Of a stretch of DNA of 64,000 bases, positions 1 to 10,383 are shown piece by piece. Each line of letters begins with the position of its first letter. Within the stretch, counting starts at the first letter, position 1. Under the pieces are notes generated by a model that worked only from the letters and a program-made list of their open reading frames with translations, had not been told where the DNA came from and searched no databases. This DNA is from Culex pipiens pallens (lineage: Eukaryota > Arthropoda > Insecta > Diptera > Culicidae): positions 1,116,001 to 1,180,000 of the forward strand of contig NC_068938.1 in the NCBI RefSeq assembly GCF_016801865.2, read 5' to 3'. Both the position numbers and the translations under genes were made by a program.

Positions 1-620
1 GGCCGAAAAGCAGCTGGCCTGGAGCAAGGAGCAGCCCAAGCGGGGGCAGGCCAGCCGGAATATTCTGGCCACAAGACCCGGAGTGGCCATAACCCTCTGG
101 GGTGTTCCGATGGAAGGCCATACGAGACTGGACAACATGGGTATCAAACTTCTTGGATTTTGATACTGGTGATGAAAATGGCCATTTTGACAGTATTGGC
201 CACAACTTAGAGTGGCCGGTGCCCTCAGGGAGGTTCTCCCGGGAGGACATTTACCGAACCATACGATTTTGGGCAATATGGGTATCAAAATTCATGGTTT
301 TCAATACTGGTAATGAAAATGGCCATTTTGACAGTATTGGCCACAACCTGTAGTGGCCGGTGCCCTCAGGGAGGTAATTAAATGGCCATTTTGACAGTAT
401 TGCCCACAATCTGGCCGGTGCCCTCAGGAAGGTTGTCCCGGGTGGACATTTTCCGAATCATGCGATTGTAGGCAATATGGGTATAAAAACTCATAGTTTT
501 TAATACTGGAAATGATAATGGTAATTTTGAAAGTGGTGGCCAGTTTCCCGGGAGACATTAACGGAACATTAACGAGTTTTGGCAATATGAGTATTTTTGC
601 TTTGCAAGAGCAACACTCAA
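1..620. repeat. Tandem block A of a ~145-bp repeat
   Basis: Successive units share the phrases TGGCCGGTGCCCTCAGGGAG, a CCCGGG-containing stretch, GGGCAATATGGGTATCAAA and AATGGCCATTTTGACAGTAT. Full or partial units begin near 64, 213, 355 and 415, and the third is truncated. The block starts at the window edge with a stretch (1-100) that recurs at about 2011-2120, so 1-460 and 2011-2458 are direct repeats about 2 kb apart. Short reading frames here are repeats of one another and are not convincing genes. It could be a satellite or a repeat-containing part of a transposon. Confidence 0.75.
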
Positions 621-865
621 AACAAAATGGTGGTCTGCTGCTCTTTGAGAAAATTTTCGCTGTGAAAATAAATTATTTATTGAATTGCTCAAATGAGGCG
701 AAATGAAATTTTAAAATTTGAAAAGAATTACTCTTTCGTGAGATTTCGTAAGACTTGAAAAAATCTTTTTCTGGTTTTTTGTTTGGTGTCAATCCGGAAC
801 ACTCACGTTGGCCATGGATTTCTGGCAGCCAATTAAATCCTTCACGAAAATGATCCTTTCCTGGG

Positions 866-1812
866 GTTTTATTTTGATGAAAATTTGGGGGGAAATATTT
901 TAAAATTAATTTCTACGCCAAGCGTCAAAAGCACCAAAAGCAGTGCATGAATGATTTGAAACAATAACTCTTTCGTGAATTTTTCGTTGGCCCTGAAAAG
1001 CGCCATTTTGTTAAATTGCAGCAGAAGTTGATTCTTGTGGCCATCTTCTCGATCGTCCATCCAAGTAGGCCTTGTTTTTCTCCTTCGACGTCATTTTGGC
1101 AGCAATTTCACGCACACGCTGGCGTGTTTCTTCTTCTCGGAGCTTGCTCTTGATTTCCTCCAGGCGTTGTTTTTTTCCGCTGCTGCTGCTGATGCTACGA
1201 TGTTGCCGGTTCGAACGATGACGATGGAATGAAAATCGTTAGCAAAAATGCTGCCTTCACGACTCCACGGCAAAACAAAACAGCCAATCAGAGAGCGGAA
1301 AGATTTTTTGCGTGGGTCAAAGCACGCGCTTGCTTGTTCAAGGCCAACTGCGATCGTTTGACGTTTGACACTTGCAAGCGAAAATTGTTATTATTGGTTC
1401 AATTTTTTTAAATGAAAATTTTGGGGGAAATATTGAAATTAATTTAAACGCCAAGCGTTAAAAGCTTTAAAAACGCACCAAAATCAGTGCATGAATCATT
1501 TGAATCAATAACTCTTTCATGAATTTTTCGTTGGCCCTGAAAAGCGCCATTTTATTAAATGGCAGCAGAAGTTGATTCTTGTGGCCATCTTTTCGAGCGT
1601 CCATCCAAGTAGGCCTTGTTTTTCTCCTTCGACGTCATTTTGGCAGCAATTTCACGCACACGCTTGCGTGTTTCTTCTTCCCGGAGCTTGCTCTTGATTT
1701 CCTCTAGTCGTTGTTTTTTTTCCGCTGCTGCTGCTACTGCTACGATGTTGTTGGTTCGAACGATGACGATGGAATGAATAAAACTGGCAAAAATGCTGCC
1801 TTTACGACTTCC
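866..1812 (-). repeat. Two direct copies of a ~400-bp segment with a degraded coding frame on the minus strand
   Basis: 866-1267 and about 1409-1812 are direct copies roughly 545 bp apart. Read on the minus strand, the second copy keeps a frame (within 1555-1881) for a Lys/Arg/Glu-rich, probably alpha-helical peptide after an Ala run, ending in a segment with the motif KNKAYLDGR. The first copy has the same coding potential but is shifted by a homopolymer difference (7 versus 8 T near 1170 and 1710). I do not recognise the protein family. It may be a captured gene fragment or part of a transposon. Confidence 0.6.
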
Positions 1813-1974
1813 CATCCCCACCAGTGCATCAAAATGCGAATGACGTAGGAATGGGATAACCGGCGCAAAGGGGCGGGGCATCCGTCTCCATTCTAAGCCA
1901 ATATAACCCCGCTCGGTTAACCCTGGGAAATCATTCTATCGTTGGACGTCGGGGAGTAAAAAATAACCTGGACC

Positions 1975-2460
1975 TGTAAGCAGATGGCCTGGAGGCCCAG
2001 AAGCAGTTGGCCGAAAAGCAGCTAGCCTGGAGCTAGGAGCAGACCAAGCGGAGGAGGCAGGCTAGCCAGAATAATTGAGAGCACTGGAATATTCTGGCCA
2101 CAAGACCCGGAGTGGCCAGAACCCTCAGGGGTGTTCCGATGAAAGGCCATACGAGACTGGACAACATGGGTATCAAACTTCTTGGATTTTGATACTGGTG
2201 ATGAAAATGGCCATTTTGACAGTATTGGCCACACCCTGGAGTGGCCGGTGCCCTCAGGGAGGTTGTCCCGGGTGGACATTTAACGAACTAAACGATTTTG
2301 GGCAATATGGGTATCAATTTTCATGGTTTTTGATATTGGTAATGAAAATGGCAATTTAGAAAAAGTTGGCCATTAGCTGCAGTGGCCGGTGCCCTAAAGG
2401 AAAGTTTTCCCGGGGAGACATCTATTGAACCAATGAGTTTTGGCAATATGGGTATCACAA
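1975..2460. repeat. Tandem block B of the ~145-bp repeat
   Basis: This block repeats 1-460 in the same orientation, with a small extra stretch near 2065-2090. Units begin near 2111, 2239 and 2381, with the same CCCTCAGGGAGGTT and GGGCAATATGGGTATCA phrases. It ends abruptly at about 2458, where the sequence switches to unrelated AT-rich DNA. Confidence 0.7.
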
Positions 2461-4083
2461 GGCCGCTACCTCACGATTGTTCCGATTGGGGGACAAACAT
2501 CGAACCATAGAAATATCATGGTTTTTTTAATGGAGCATAAAGAGAAATTGAGCGAAAATATAAATCCAATAATGTTTTGATTTTATCTGACGCATAATTC
2601 AACAAAATGGTTTAATTTTAAAAGCTTTTCTGCTAAGTTCTTTGTCATACTGGTCATGTGTAACATAACCACCTGCACCTTTTTTAATAAATTCAAGCTA
2701 ATTTTCACATTCTTACAAAATGAACAGTTTTTGAAAGTAAAAAAAAACATAACTTTCTCGAAAACATAACTTGACTCTTAAATTAAAGTTTAATTCATTT
2801 TAAACTGAGCAGCTATTGAAAAATATATAAAGAATATATAGATATGTACGATTTTCTCCCAAATTGAATTTAAATTTATTAAAACAAATGGGTTTGAAAA
2901 AAATAATCCATGTTTATCAAGAATTCAGTAGTCAGCAGTCACCCTAAGGAGCCTTCCTTCCAAGTGAAAAGCAAACAAACCGCACTCCCCTCACAAAGCG
3001 GATCACAAAAATGACAAATTCAATTTCGTCTAATGAAAATAAAATTGTCACCTACTGTTGCCGATTGACGGTGAAGGAGGCCATGATCTTTTAACAAACA
3101 GTCACCTTTCTTGCAGCTACTCACCACCGAGGGAAAAATGCAAATTTTGAAACGAAAAAAAAATTAACATTCATGGTTCGCTTTACAGCAAATTGCTTTT
3201 ATCCGCGAAATCTATTCGTTCGCGGTTCGTTTTCGATCCCACTGATTAATCTGATTGGCACACAACGGATTAGCGGGTATTGAAAAATAACAAACCGCTG
3301 CTCAGTGCTGAATAAATTATGACTATCTGTTGCGATTGTTTGGTGAGTTTAGAATTTGAAATTTGGTTCTTTCTTGTTTGCCTATAACTCGCCTTCGCAT
3401 CAACTTAATAATTAATAATGTTTCATCAAACTTAACCCTCAAATAGCATAAACCATTAGCGTTCGCTACACAAACAATAGGGTCAACCCCTTTCGAGTGA
3501 AATTTACACCGCCAGAAAGTAGGCGAGATTTTCATTAGCATTATCCACCCCTCTCAAAAGCAGCACACCCGTAATGTTTGCAAACAACAACATATTCTAA
3601 AGTCATCATCGCCCAAATGCTAAATATCATCATCATAATGCTCATCAAATGTTAAACAAGCACCGAAAACTAAAAAAAAACGAGGAGAGAGAATTGTGCA
3701 TCAGCTCGAGCGAAAGGGGTTAAATGGGCGCTGCCGCCGCCTACTGGGAGGGAAAAAGAAGGTAGATTAGAATGCCGATGCTGGCCTGCTTGGACGGGGT
3801 TTAAAGTTCCAACCAAAAGGGGACTTTTGGCGAACGGGTTGCTATTTTGGGGAGGGTGTGTGTGTGTGTGCATTGTTTATACAATCGACCGTGAAATGAG
3901 AAACTAATTGTTCATACTTAATAATTGATATAAATGAAATGATGCTTTTAATTACTGTTTTTGAGAGTGAGTTTGCATTGATACAGTTGGGTGCGGAAAA
4001 AGGGTTGAATTAAATCAATAAAAAGCTGGCAATATAATTGAATTTGAATGAGCATTTGATTTAAAAAATATAAATAATTTTAA
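2461..4083. other. No gene seen
   Basis: AT-rich non-coding DNA. The frames at 3323-3541 and 3670-3873 on the minus strand are short, have no recognisable domain and include low-complexity stretches such as a (TG)n run near 3858-3870. I see no splice-bounded coding exon. Confidence 0.5.
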
Positions 4084-6113
4084 ATGTTGTTTAACCATCT
4101 AGAACCTAGCCCCGCCTCTAGACGGGCTTAGATCTGAAAAATCAATACAAATCGATTTTTCAGCCAATTTTTTATCTTTAAAAAGCATTGGAATGGAGAA
4201 CTCATTGAATTTATGAAAATTTTAGGGTTGGATTTTTGACTTGTTTTATGTGACTTTGCCAATGTTTTTAAAAATGTAGTTTTTTAGGAGTTAATTTTGG
4301 GCGTGCTTTTACTACCATTTCCAATATTTTAAGTAAAAATAAATATGCAGTAATTTTTGCAGTGTCCCTGACTATGACTCTACGCATTGTTCTACAATTT
4401 AAATGAGAATGGTGCCATTCTATAACAGAAAATGTGAAAAACAAGCAAAAAATTCAAAAAGTGACTGTAAAAACATGAAAAAAATAGATAAGCAAAATGT
4501 AATGATAGGAGGTGGTAAAATACCAATACCAAACACAAACTAAACAACATAAATGCAAATTTAAAAGTAAAAATAAAACAAGAAAACATAAAACAAGAGA
4601 AGTAAAGTTTTTCGTAGAATTAAAATGAACTCCTGACCATGGGAAAAAACCGAAAAAAATGGGCACTAAAGGGCACTAAATGTGGTGGTCAAACGCTGTC
4701 AATTCACACGAAATTGGGAAAAGTTACCCGACCCCTATTTGGATTTTGTAAACTCTGTTTTAGTGTGTAATATTGGTCCAATTAAAATAGAAAAGCGCTG
4801 TTCAAGATATAACCTAATGTCGAATACTCATCATATCAGAATTTGTCAATTTTGCGTTCATAATATAGTTTTTGTATTATTTTCAGGTATGTTTTAAAAC
4901 AGAATGTATGATGAAACTGTTACTTCTAGTGAATTTGTTTTAGCTAAAGCATTAAAGTTAAAATAAAACTTGCTTAAATTATTAAAATACAAATTGATAA
5001 ATAAATTGATTTTTTAACATAATCAAGTTTGTCGATCTCTAAGAATCCAAAATTTGTTTTTAAATTATTTTTGTATATATTTCACTTGTAAAAAAGGTAA
5101 CGAAAGACTTTGCTTCTCTTGTTTTATGTTTTTCTTGTTTTATTAGCAGTTTTTTGTATATTGGTTTTATTTAAATTAGGATAAAATTAATTGAATCCAA
5201 TGATTTCTGATAAAGCGATGGATGGAAAGTTCTTCAAAACTCTACACTAGTTAATATGTGAAACAAAATCTATTTCGCTAAGTACAAGAAATAAACATAA
5301 ATAGAATTTTTAGTACTGCAACTTGCTTGTTTAGTTTCTGATGATGATTATGATGGTCCCACCTCTTACCTCTTTTTGGTTTTTTCCATATTTTGACAGT
5401 CACTTTTTCTGCTATAGATTGATACCGTTATCAATTAAGTGCAATTAAAATGCATAGAGGCATAATCTAGAAAATTTAAAAAAATACTAAAAACTTATTT
5501 TAACATAAAATAATGGAAATGTTTTGGAATGGAATTTTTTTTAAGCATTATTAAAGTTACACAAATAAATCAATCTTCCAAAAATGGTTGAAAAATGGAT
5601 TTTTGGTGAATTTTTAGATCAAAGCAACCCAACTCTCCCATTAAATGGTCTCCGATGTGAAAAATCGCTGAAAATGTTTTGAAAAATGTTTTTTTTTTTT
5701 TTTGGGAGTCAACTTTGGCCGTGTTTTGACCAAGTATTCAAAATATGTATTTAATAATTTTTAATATGTCCCAAGCTAGTATGCAACAAAAATGAAAAAA
5801 AGTCTGGAAAATGCTGAAAGAAATAAAATAAGCAAAATAATAAAATGAGGATTGAAAAAGGCCCAAATATTAAAATGTTATGCAAAAACTCAACAAGAAA
5901 AAAAATCCAAAGATATCCACATTTTTTCTTGGGGTAATATTGACGAATTGATATTTTTACGGGATAAATTCCATTTCAAATTCAAATGCAAAGCGCCAGC
6001 TTCTGTTACGTCTATTTGAGCTCATATTTGGGATTTGGGCTTAGTACGCCCACCGAGACATGCCCCTAAATGCCCTTAAAAAAAGTCATTTTAGCTACAC
6101 TCTAATGGTCACC
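4084..6113. repeat. Degenerate repeats: a diverged direct pair and a TIR-element end
   Basis: About 4275-4420 and 5698-5800 are diverged direct copies (a GGGAGTYAAYTTTGG.CGTG phrase followed by AATATTTTAA..AATAAAT-like sequence). 5985-6113 matches the right end of the element at 9248-10368: it has GCAAAGCGCCAGC, TTGGGCTTAGTACGCCCACC and a terminal block ending CTACACTCTA. No open reading frame of interest is present. Confidence 0.55.
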
Positions 6114-6261
6114 CGCACGATGGGCCAATCCCTAATTGTTTATTTTTATTGTTATTTTTAATCTTTGTATTAGATTTTTCAAGATTCTATTCGCTGCCCA
6201 TTATAAATGATTGATGAATTCTGCCAAGAAAAACCGTAAAACGTTTGTTTAACTCCTGAAT

Positions 6262-6548
6262 CTAAATATATAAAAAATTTCGGCGGTTTTGTTCGAACGC
6301 GAATCAGTTCAATACAGAGCGTCGGATCGAGGTGCTCTTTGTTGCGTTGGGTTCGTATAAGCCCAAAGAAGGTTTATACGCTAACTAACCCTTTGACCAC
6401 TCTGGAACCGATTCCGGAGCATCAGTAAATTGTATGGAAAAGCTCACGTAAAATCAAATTTTGATCACAGGATGCTGAAAAAGTTAAAAGCTTTTAAAAC
6501 GTCAACAAACGAAAAAAGGCAGAACGAAGTTTGTCGGGTTAGGCTTGT
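6262..6548 (+). repeat. Copy 1 of a ~270-bp repeat, possibly an RTE-type non-LTR 3' end
   Basis: It is collinear with 29652-29918 along its length (GAACGCGAATCAGTTCAATA, CTCTGGAACCGATTCCGGAG, TTTTGATCACAGGA, GCAGAACGAAGTTTGTCGGG). Both copies are preceded by TA-rich sequence. The terminal AACGAAGTTTGTCGGGT resembles the 3' ends of RTE-clade retrotransposons as I know them. That assignment is inference. Confidence 0.6.
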
Positions 6549-7222
6549 TTTATATATTTCGCTTTGTTACAATTTTAAGCCCTTTATTTTTGATAAAATC
6601 TCAATTAAATATTGAAATGATTATAATAAATACTTCTGCCAAAAGAAATGAAAGGTCGTAACAATTTGTGCTATAAATAATTACTTCTTCTCTAGATAAC
6701 ATTACAATACTCTACTAAAAGCATTCACTGTATCATGGTACGCACCTAAGCATCATCATGCTGGTAATAATCCCTCTGCTGCTAAAACCAAAGCAAAAAA
6801 ACCCTCCCTCAGAATCCATTATACCTACCCCGAGTATTGCGATCTGGTATGTACTCTCGGGGTGAAAAACTGAGCTTTATTAAATTTTCATACGCACATT
6901 GTTTCGCTCGAATCCTCGACGTTTTCGTGAAATACCCGGCGGAATTTCACCGCTCTTTTACTGCTGATGATAACGATGATGTGCTAAATGTTTTAGGACT
7001 TACCTACCTTGCAGAATCAGAATCAGAACACGTGTAAAATCCGATTACAGCATGAACCGTGGGAGCGCCCCATTAGAGCAGAGAGTTGGAAGAAGACTTT
7101 TGGCCTTTTTGCCAAAACCCCGAAATTAGCGACATTAATTATGCAAAAACAGTTGTGTTCGCTAATGAAATGTGCGTAATTCTAATGTAAAATTGATGAA
7201 ATTGTTCTCCCTCCTCCAACAG
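6549..7222. other. No gene seen; ends at an ETS-gene splice acceptor
   Basis: Unique-looking intronic or intergenic DNA. The end is a good splice acceptor: a pyrimidine-rich CTCCCTCCTCCAACAG at 7207-7222 immediately before the ETS exon. Upstream exons of that gene were not recognisable and are probably outside the window or too small to see. Confidence 0.5.
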
Positions 7223-7678
7223 TGACGGCATGGCACACGGCCTACTCGGATCTCCGCTTTTCCGACCCGCTCTACAGTTCGCTCAAATCGCTCCAGAACC
7301 AGTCGGGATCGGCCGGATCGCCGGTTCACCAGTTGACCGGCGGTGGTGTTCCAACGCCCCAGTCCCACTCGTCCATCTTTCCGGATTCGACGTCCCACCT
7401 GGTCTCGTCGTCGGCGGCGGCGGCCGCGGCCCTGGACCACCATCATCACAGTCTGACGGCTGCGGCCACGGAAGTGTTTTTGCACCATCACCATCACCAC
7501 CATCAGGGTTACGGTGCGGCGGCGGGAACCTATCGACAGCCGTCGGATATTGTGACCTCGTCGGAACCGGATTACAGTTTAGCTGGTGGCACCGGGAGTG
7601 CCGTCGGTGGTTCGTCTGCGGCGACGGCATTGGCCAGCATATCGACGACGAATCCGTCGCCGTTGAATTCGTTGCCAG
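7223..7678 (+). CDS. Ets96B: Ets96B-like PEA3-class ETS factor, internal exon (low-complexity region)
   Basis: Partial gene: this exon encodes about 152 residues N-terminal to the ETS domain. The frame is rich in Ser, Gly, Ala and His, with a poly-Ala run, a HHHH run and a seven-His run. Such stretches are common in the disordered activation region of insect transcription factors. The exon is bounded by an acceptor (CCAACAG) and a donor (CCAG|GTAAAT). It ends one base into a Gly codon, which is completed by the exon at 13764 to give a continuous frame into the ETS domain. The first codon is split with an unseen upstream exon, so the true start codon is not in view. The acidic N-terminal transactivation domain of PEA3 proteins was not seen. 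Family assignment rests on the downstream ETS domain. Confidence 0.85.
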
Positions 7679-7870
7679 GTAAATTAATATTTTTTAAATG
7701 CTATTTTAAATTTAGTTTTTTTTTTAATAATAAACTGAATGGTTTTGCTGTTTTCCTTGCGTTTCATTTTTCTTTATTTTCGACAATTTTTTTTTTTTAC
7801 TTGAGTTCCTTATTTTATTGTACAGTCTATACTTGATTATCCGAAACCTCGATTTTACGAATTTTCGGTT

Positions 7871-7893
7871 ACCCGAAGGTTTTCAAATAAACT
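7871..7893 (+). repeat. SINE target-site duplication, left copy
   Basis: This 23-bp sequence is identical to 8435-8457. It marks the left boundary of the SINE insertion and lies within an older repeat. Confidence 0.9.
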
Positions 7894-8434
7894 AGGGAGC
7901 GGCCGTGGCTGACTGGTTACGGTGTTCGCTTTGTTAGCGAATGGTCCTGGGTTCGATTCCCATCTGCTCCAAATGAGAAAGTATAGGAAATATAAATCTT
8001 GAAACTCAATCAAAACTCGCTCGGGTCGGGGTTTTATCCCCCGTCCTTTGGATTGGTAAGCAAAAATGCTAACCACTAGGCCATCACGGCTTGGTGAGCT
8101 ATGACTGGAATTAGGAATACTGTTACTATCAACTATATACGCGCTGGGTCCTTGTCCATTTGACAAGGGTTCGGAAGTTCTAAATAACGTTTGAACCCGA
8201 TTGGTGCAAACGTTCTTCAGGGCGGGGCTTGTCGATAAAGCTGAAGTACCTCGCGCTCGGCTAGCCAGCGTAGAAATGGGTCACCGAAGCTCGGCAGAGC
8301 TAACACCTTCCAAATGCTTATGCGAGTTATTTGCATGTATAGAATGTAGATCTAAAAAAAAATACATGCAAACAACTCAATTTGTAAGAAGCGACCGCGT
8401 GGTCCCGTTTGGTTGGTTGCACACACACACACAC
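7894..8434 (+). mobile_element. tRNA-derived SINE with 23-bp target-site duplication
   Basis: A 541-bp insertion is flanked by identical 23-bp direct repeats at 7871-7893 and 8435-8457 (beginning ACCCGAAGG and ending AATAAACT). The 5' end is a tRNA-like cloverleaf at 7896-7970: a 7-bp acceptor stem (GGAGCGG/CTGCTCC), a box A-like TGGCTGACTGG, an anticodon stem TTCGC/GCGAA, and a box B GGTTCGATTCC. About 8021-8091 carries a second tRNA-like segment in the opposite orientation. The 3' end is an (AC)n run. This is the classic structure of an LINE-mobilised SINE. The element is transcribed by Pol III from the internal promoter if active, and the near-perfect duplication suggests fairly recent insertion. 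Confidence 0.88.
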
Positions 8435-8457
8435 ACCCGAAGGTTTTCAAATAAACT
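8435..8457 (+). repeat. SINE target-site duplication, right copy
   Basis: This is the second copy of the 23-bp duplication, directly after the (AC)n tail. After it the older host repeat continues with TTAGCTTAATG. Confidence 0.9.
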
Positions 8458-9124
8458 TTAGCTTAATGACAAAAATAGTTTTCTCCAAGACTTCTTCTTC
8501 CCACAAAAAAAAATAGATCAGGTACTTATTTTTGATTTGACCAAATTGAAAGAAACTTGAATTGGAAATAGCTGAACATCCGAATTTAAACTATGAAGAA
8601 AGAACAACCTTTTCAATTTTTATTTAGAATGATATTGATCAGTAATATTATAACTGTGAATAGCTATTCGATCTTGTGCTAAGCTTGCTATTTTTCCTAT
8701 ATAATTAGCATAAGAGAGCTCACTAATTATTTGTTGGCAACAAAAACAACTTTGCTATGGTAAGAAAATAAACTATTACATTACAACATTTTTGGCGAGC
8801 GTTTCCATATTACAATACATTCCCCTCCAGAGAAAATCGAAATCGTTTACGTGTTTGTTTACTGGCTTGACAAAATTAGATGATATTTGAACTAGTGCGT
8901 CCATCCCGAGAATTCCCGGGACTTTTTCAAAACCGGGAATTTTAATATTTTGTCCCAAACTCCCGAAATTGAAAAAAAAAAACAAAATTCAGATTTTGTT
9001 GTGGAAATAGATGAACAAATAAATACTTAGTAATCGATAAGAAATTTAAAGCATTCGGCATATATCAGCTTTAATTTGGCTTACAAGGGTTTTTTTAAGT
9101 TCAGTTTACAGATGAACAATTCTC
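8458..9124. other. No gene seen
   Basis: AT-rich intronic DNA. The frame at 8776-8985 on the minus strand has no recognisable domain. Confidence 0.5.
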
Positions 9125-9239
9125 TCAGGTCATTCGATTTTTTTTTGTATTTTTTAATCCGACTGAAACTTTTTTGGTGCCTTCAGTATGCCCAAAGATG
9201 CCATTTTGCATCATTAGTTTGTCCATATAATTTTGGCAG
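9125..9239 (+). repeat. Left fragment of a foldback-family element, interrupted at CTGTCCAT
   Basis: The sequence (TTTTTGTATTTTTTAATC, GAAACTTTTTTGGTGCCTTC, TTTGTCCATATAATTTT) matches the left arm of the foldback at 31031-32130. It stops at 9240-9247 (CTGTCCAT), where another element is inserted. Its continuation resumes at about 11730. Confidence 0.75.
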
Positions 9240-9247
9240 CTGTCCAT

Positions 9248-10368
9248 TAGAGTGTAACAAAAATGACTTTTTGGCGGGCATTCAAGGGTTTGTTCCGGTG
9301 GGCATACTAAGCTCAAATCCGCGCTTTGCATTTGAATTTTAAATGGGGTTTAACCCGTAAAAAAAGATTTTTTCAAAAATGTCACTTTTTGAGGCATTTT
9401 GGCCACTGAAGCGTTTATTTTCAACATCATTGGCGTGTAGGCCCGATCCTTGCGCATCTTTTGGTACCTATATATAACATTGAAATTTGGAGCGCCCTGG
9501 AGCTCGGTACATACCTTCAAGTTTGGCATTTTTTCTAAAATCGATCCCGCCAAAAAATATATAGGGGAGAGTAGTCATCAATGAGACACGGGGAACAATG
9601 ATATAATGGCTCTCACAAGTCGTAGTTTCAACCAATCAGGCTCATATTTTGGGGAAAGGTGTGTCTACTGGATACACGTCTGCCATTATAGTGGCTTTGG
9701 TTATGGACGCTCCCTTGCAAAGTTATTCATAAATGTTTGATTCTGTAAAGTAAATAATGCCTGAAAATTACATTTTCGCTCATAGGCTGCCAATAATACA
9801 AAAAGTAATATTTCTCCAAATTTCTTTCGTCATTACATAGGGCATGGGTTGGGCTACAATTGCCTTTCATTAGATTTGACCAACATTAAGAATATACCCA
9901 GAATCCAGGGCTGTCTCATTGTTCCCCACTCTTTTCAGCCCATGGGTAACAATGAGACACTTCGATTTTTCTTCATGAAACTTTTCAATATCTAGGGAAA
10001 TCCTTCAAAACATGAATTAGAAGTGATTTTTGGCATATTTATTGAGTTTTAACTTCATTTAACCAAAAATATAAAGTTAGTTGGTATAAATAAATGGATT
10101 TTACTAAATTTAAATAAAGAAAATGCAACAAAAAGCTCATTACAAAAATCGTTGAAAGTTAAAAACCAAAAGTGTCTCATTGATGACTACCCTACTCTAC
10201 GTCGCGCCTCGCGACGCCCTAGACGCCATTTGATTTTGCTGGGGTCAAAAATGCAAAGCGCCAGCTCCTGTTACGTCCAATCAAGCTCATATTTTGGATT
10301 TGAGCTTAGTATGCCCACCGGAACAAACCCTTGAATGCCCGCCAAAAAGTCATTTTTGTTACATCCTA
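9248..10368. mobile_element. TIR DNA element with 8-bp target duplication (hAT- or P-like, non-autonomous)
   Basis: A 1,121-bp element is flanked by the direct repeat CTGTCCAT at 9240-9247 and 10369-10376. The termini are inverted repeats: the left begins TAGAGTGTAACAAAAATGAC and the reverse complement of the right begins TAGGATGTAACAAAAATGAC. Similarity continues for about 75 bp from each end (GGCGGGCATTCAAGGG, GTTCCGGTGGGCATAC). An 8-bp duplication is typical of hAT and P superfamilies. No transposase frame remains. The interior carries a further TIR element (9564-10197). A related end lies at 5985-6113. Confidence 0.85.
9564..10197. mobile_element. TA-flanked TIR element nested in the 9248-10368 element
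   Basis: The left end, GGGGAGAGTAGTCATC then AATGAGACAC, pairs with the right end, whose reverse complement is GAGTAGGGTAGTCATC then AATGAGACAC. TA dinucleotides flank both sides (9562-9563 and 10198-10199), consistent with a TA target duplication. Additional inverted TGTCTCATTG/CAATGAGACA motifs occur inside, near 9912 and 9950. There is no coding capacity. Confidence 0.7.
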
Positions 10369-10383
10369 CTGTCCATACAAAAA

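Noticed and set aside
5777..6113. A complete copy of the 8-bp-duplication TIR element starting at TAGTATGCAAC
   Set aside because: The flanking 8-mers (TCCCAAGC-like and ATGGTCAC) do not match, so only the right end is called.
7230..7682. Overlapping long frames on both strands in the ETS exon
   Set aside because: They are shadows of the Ser/Ala/His-rich ETS frame. Only that frame joins the ETS domain through the splice sites.
7896..7970. A functional tRNA gene (loop would give anticodon TGT)
   Set aside because: It is the head of an insertion with a perfect 23-bp target duplication and an (AC)n tail, and the T-arm has a mismatch. A SINE explains it better.
9564..10197. CRISPR-like array suggested by repeated TGTCTCATTG words
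   Set aside because: The words occur in inverted as well as direct orientation with unequal spacing, and the genome is eukaryotic. They belong to a TIR element.
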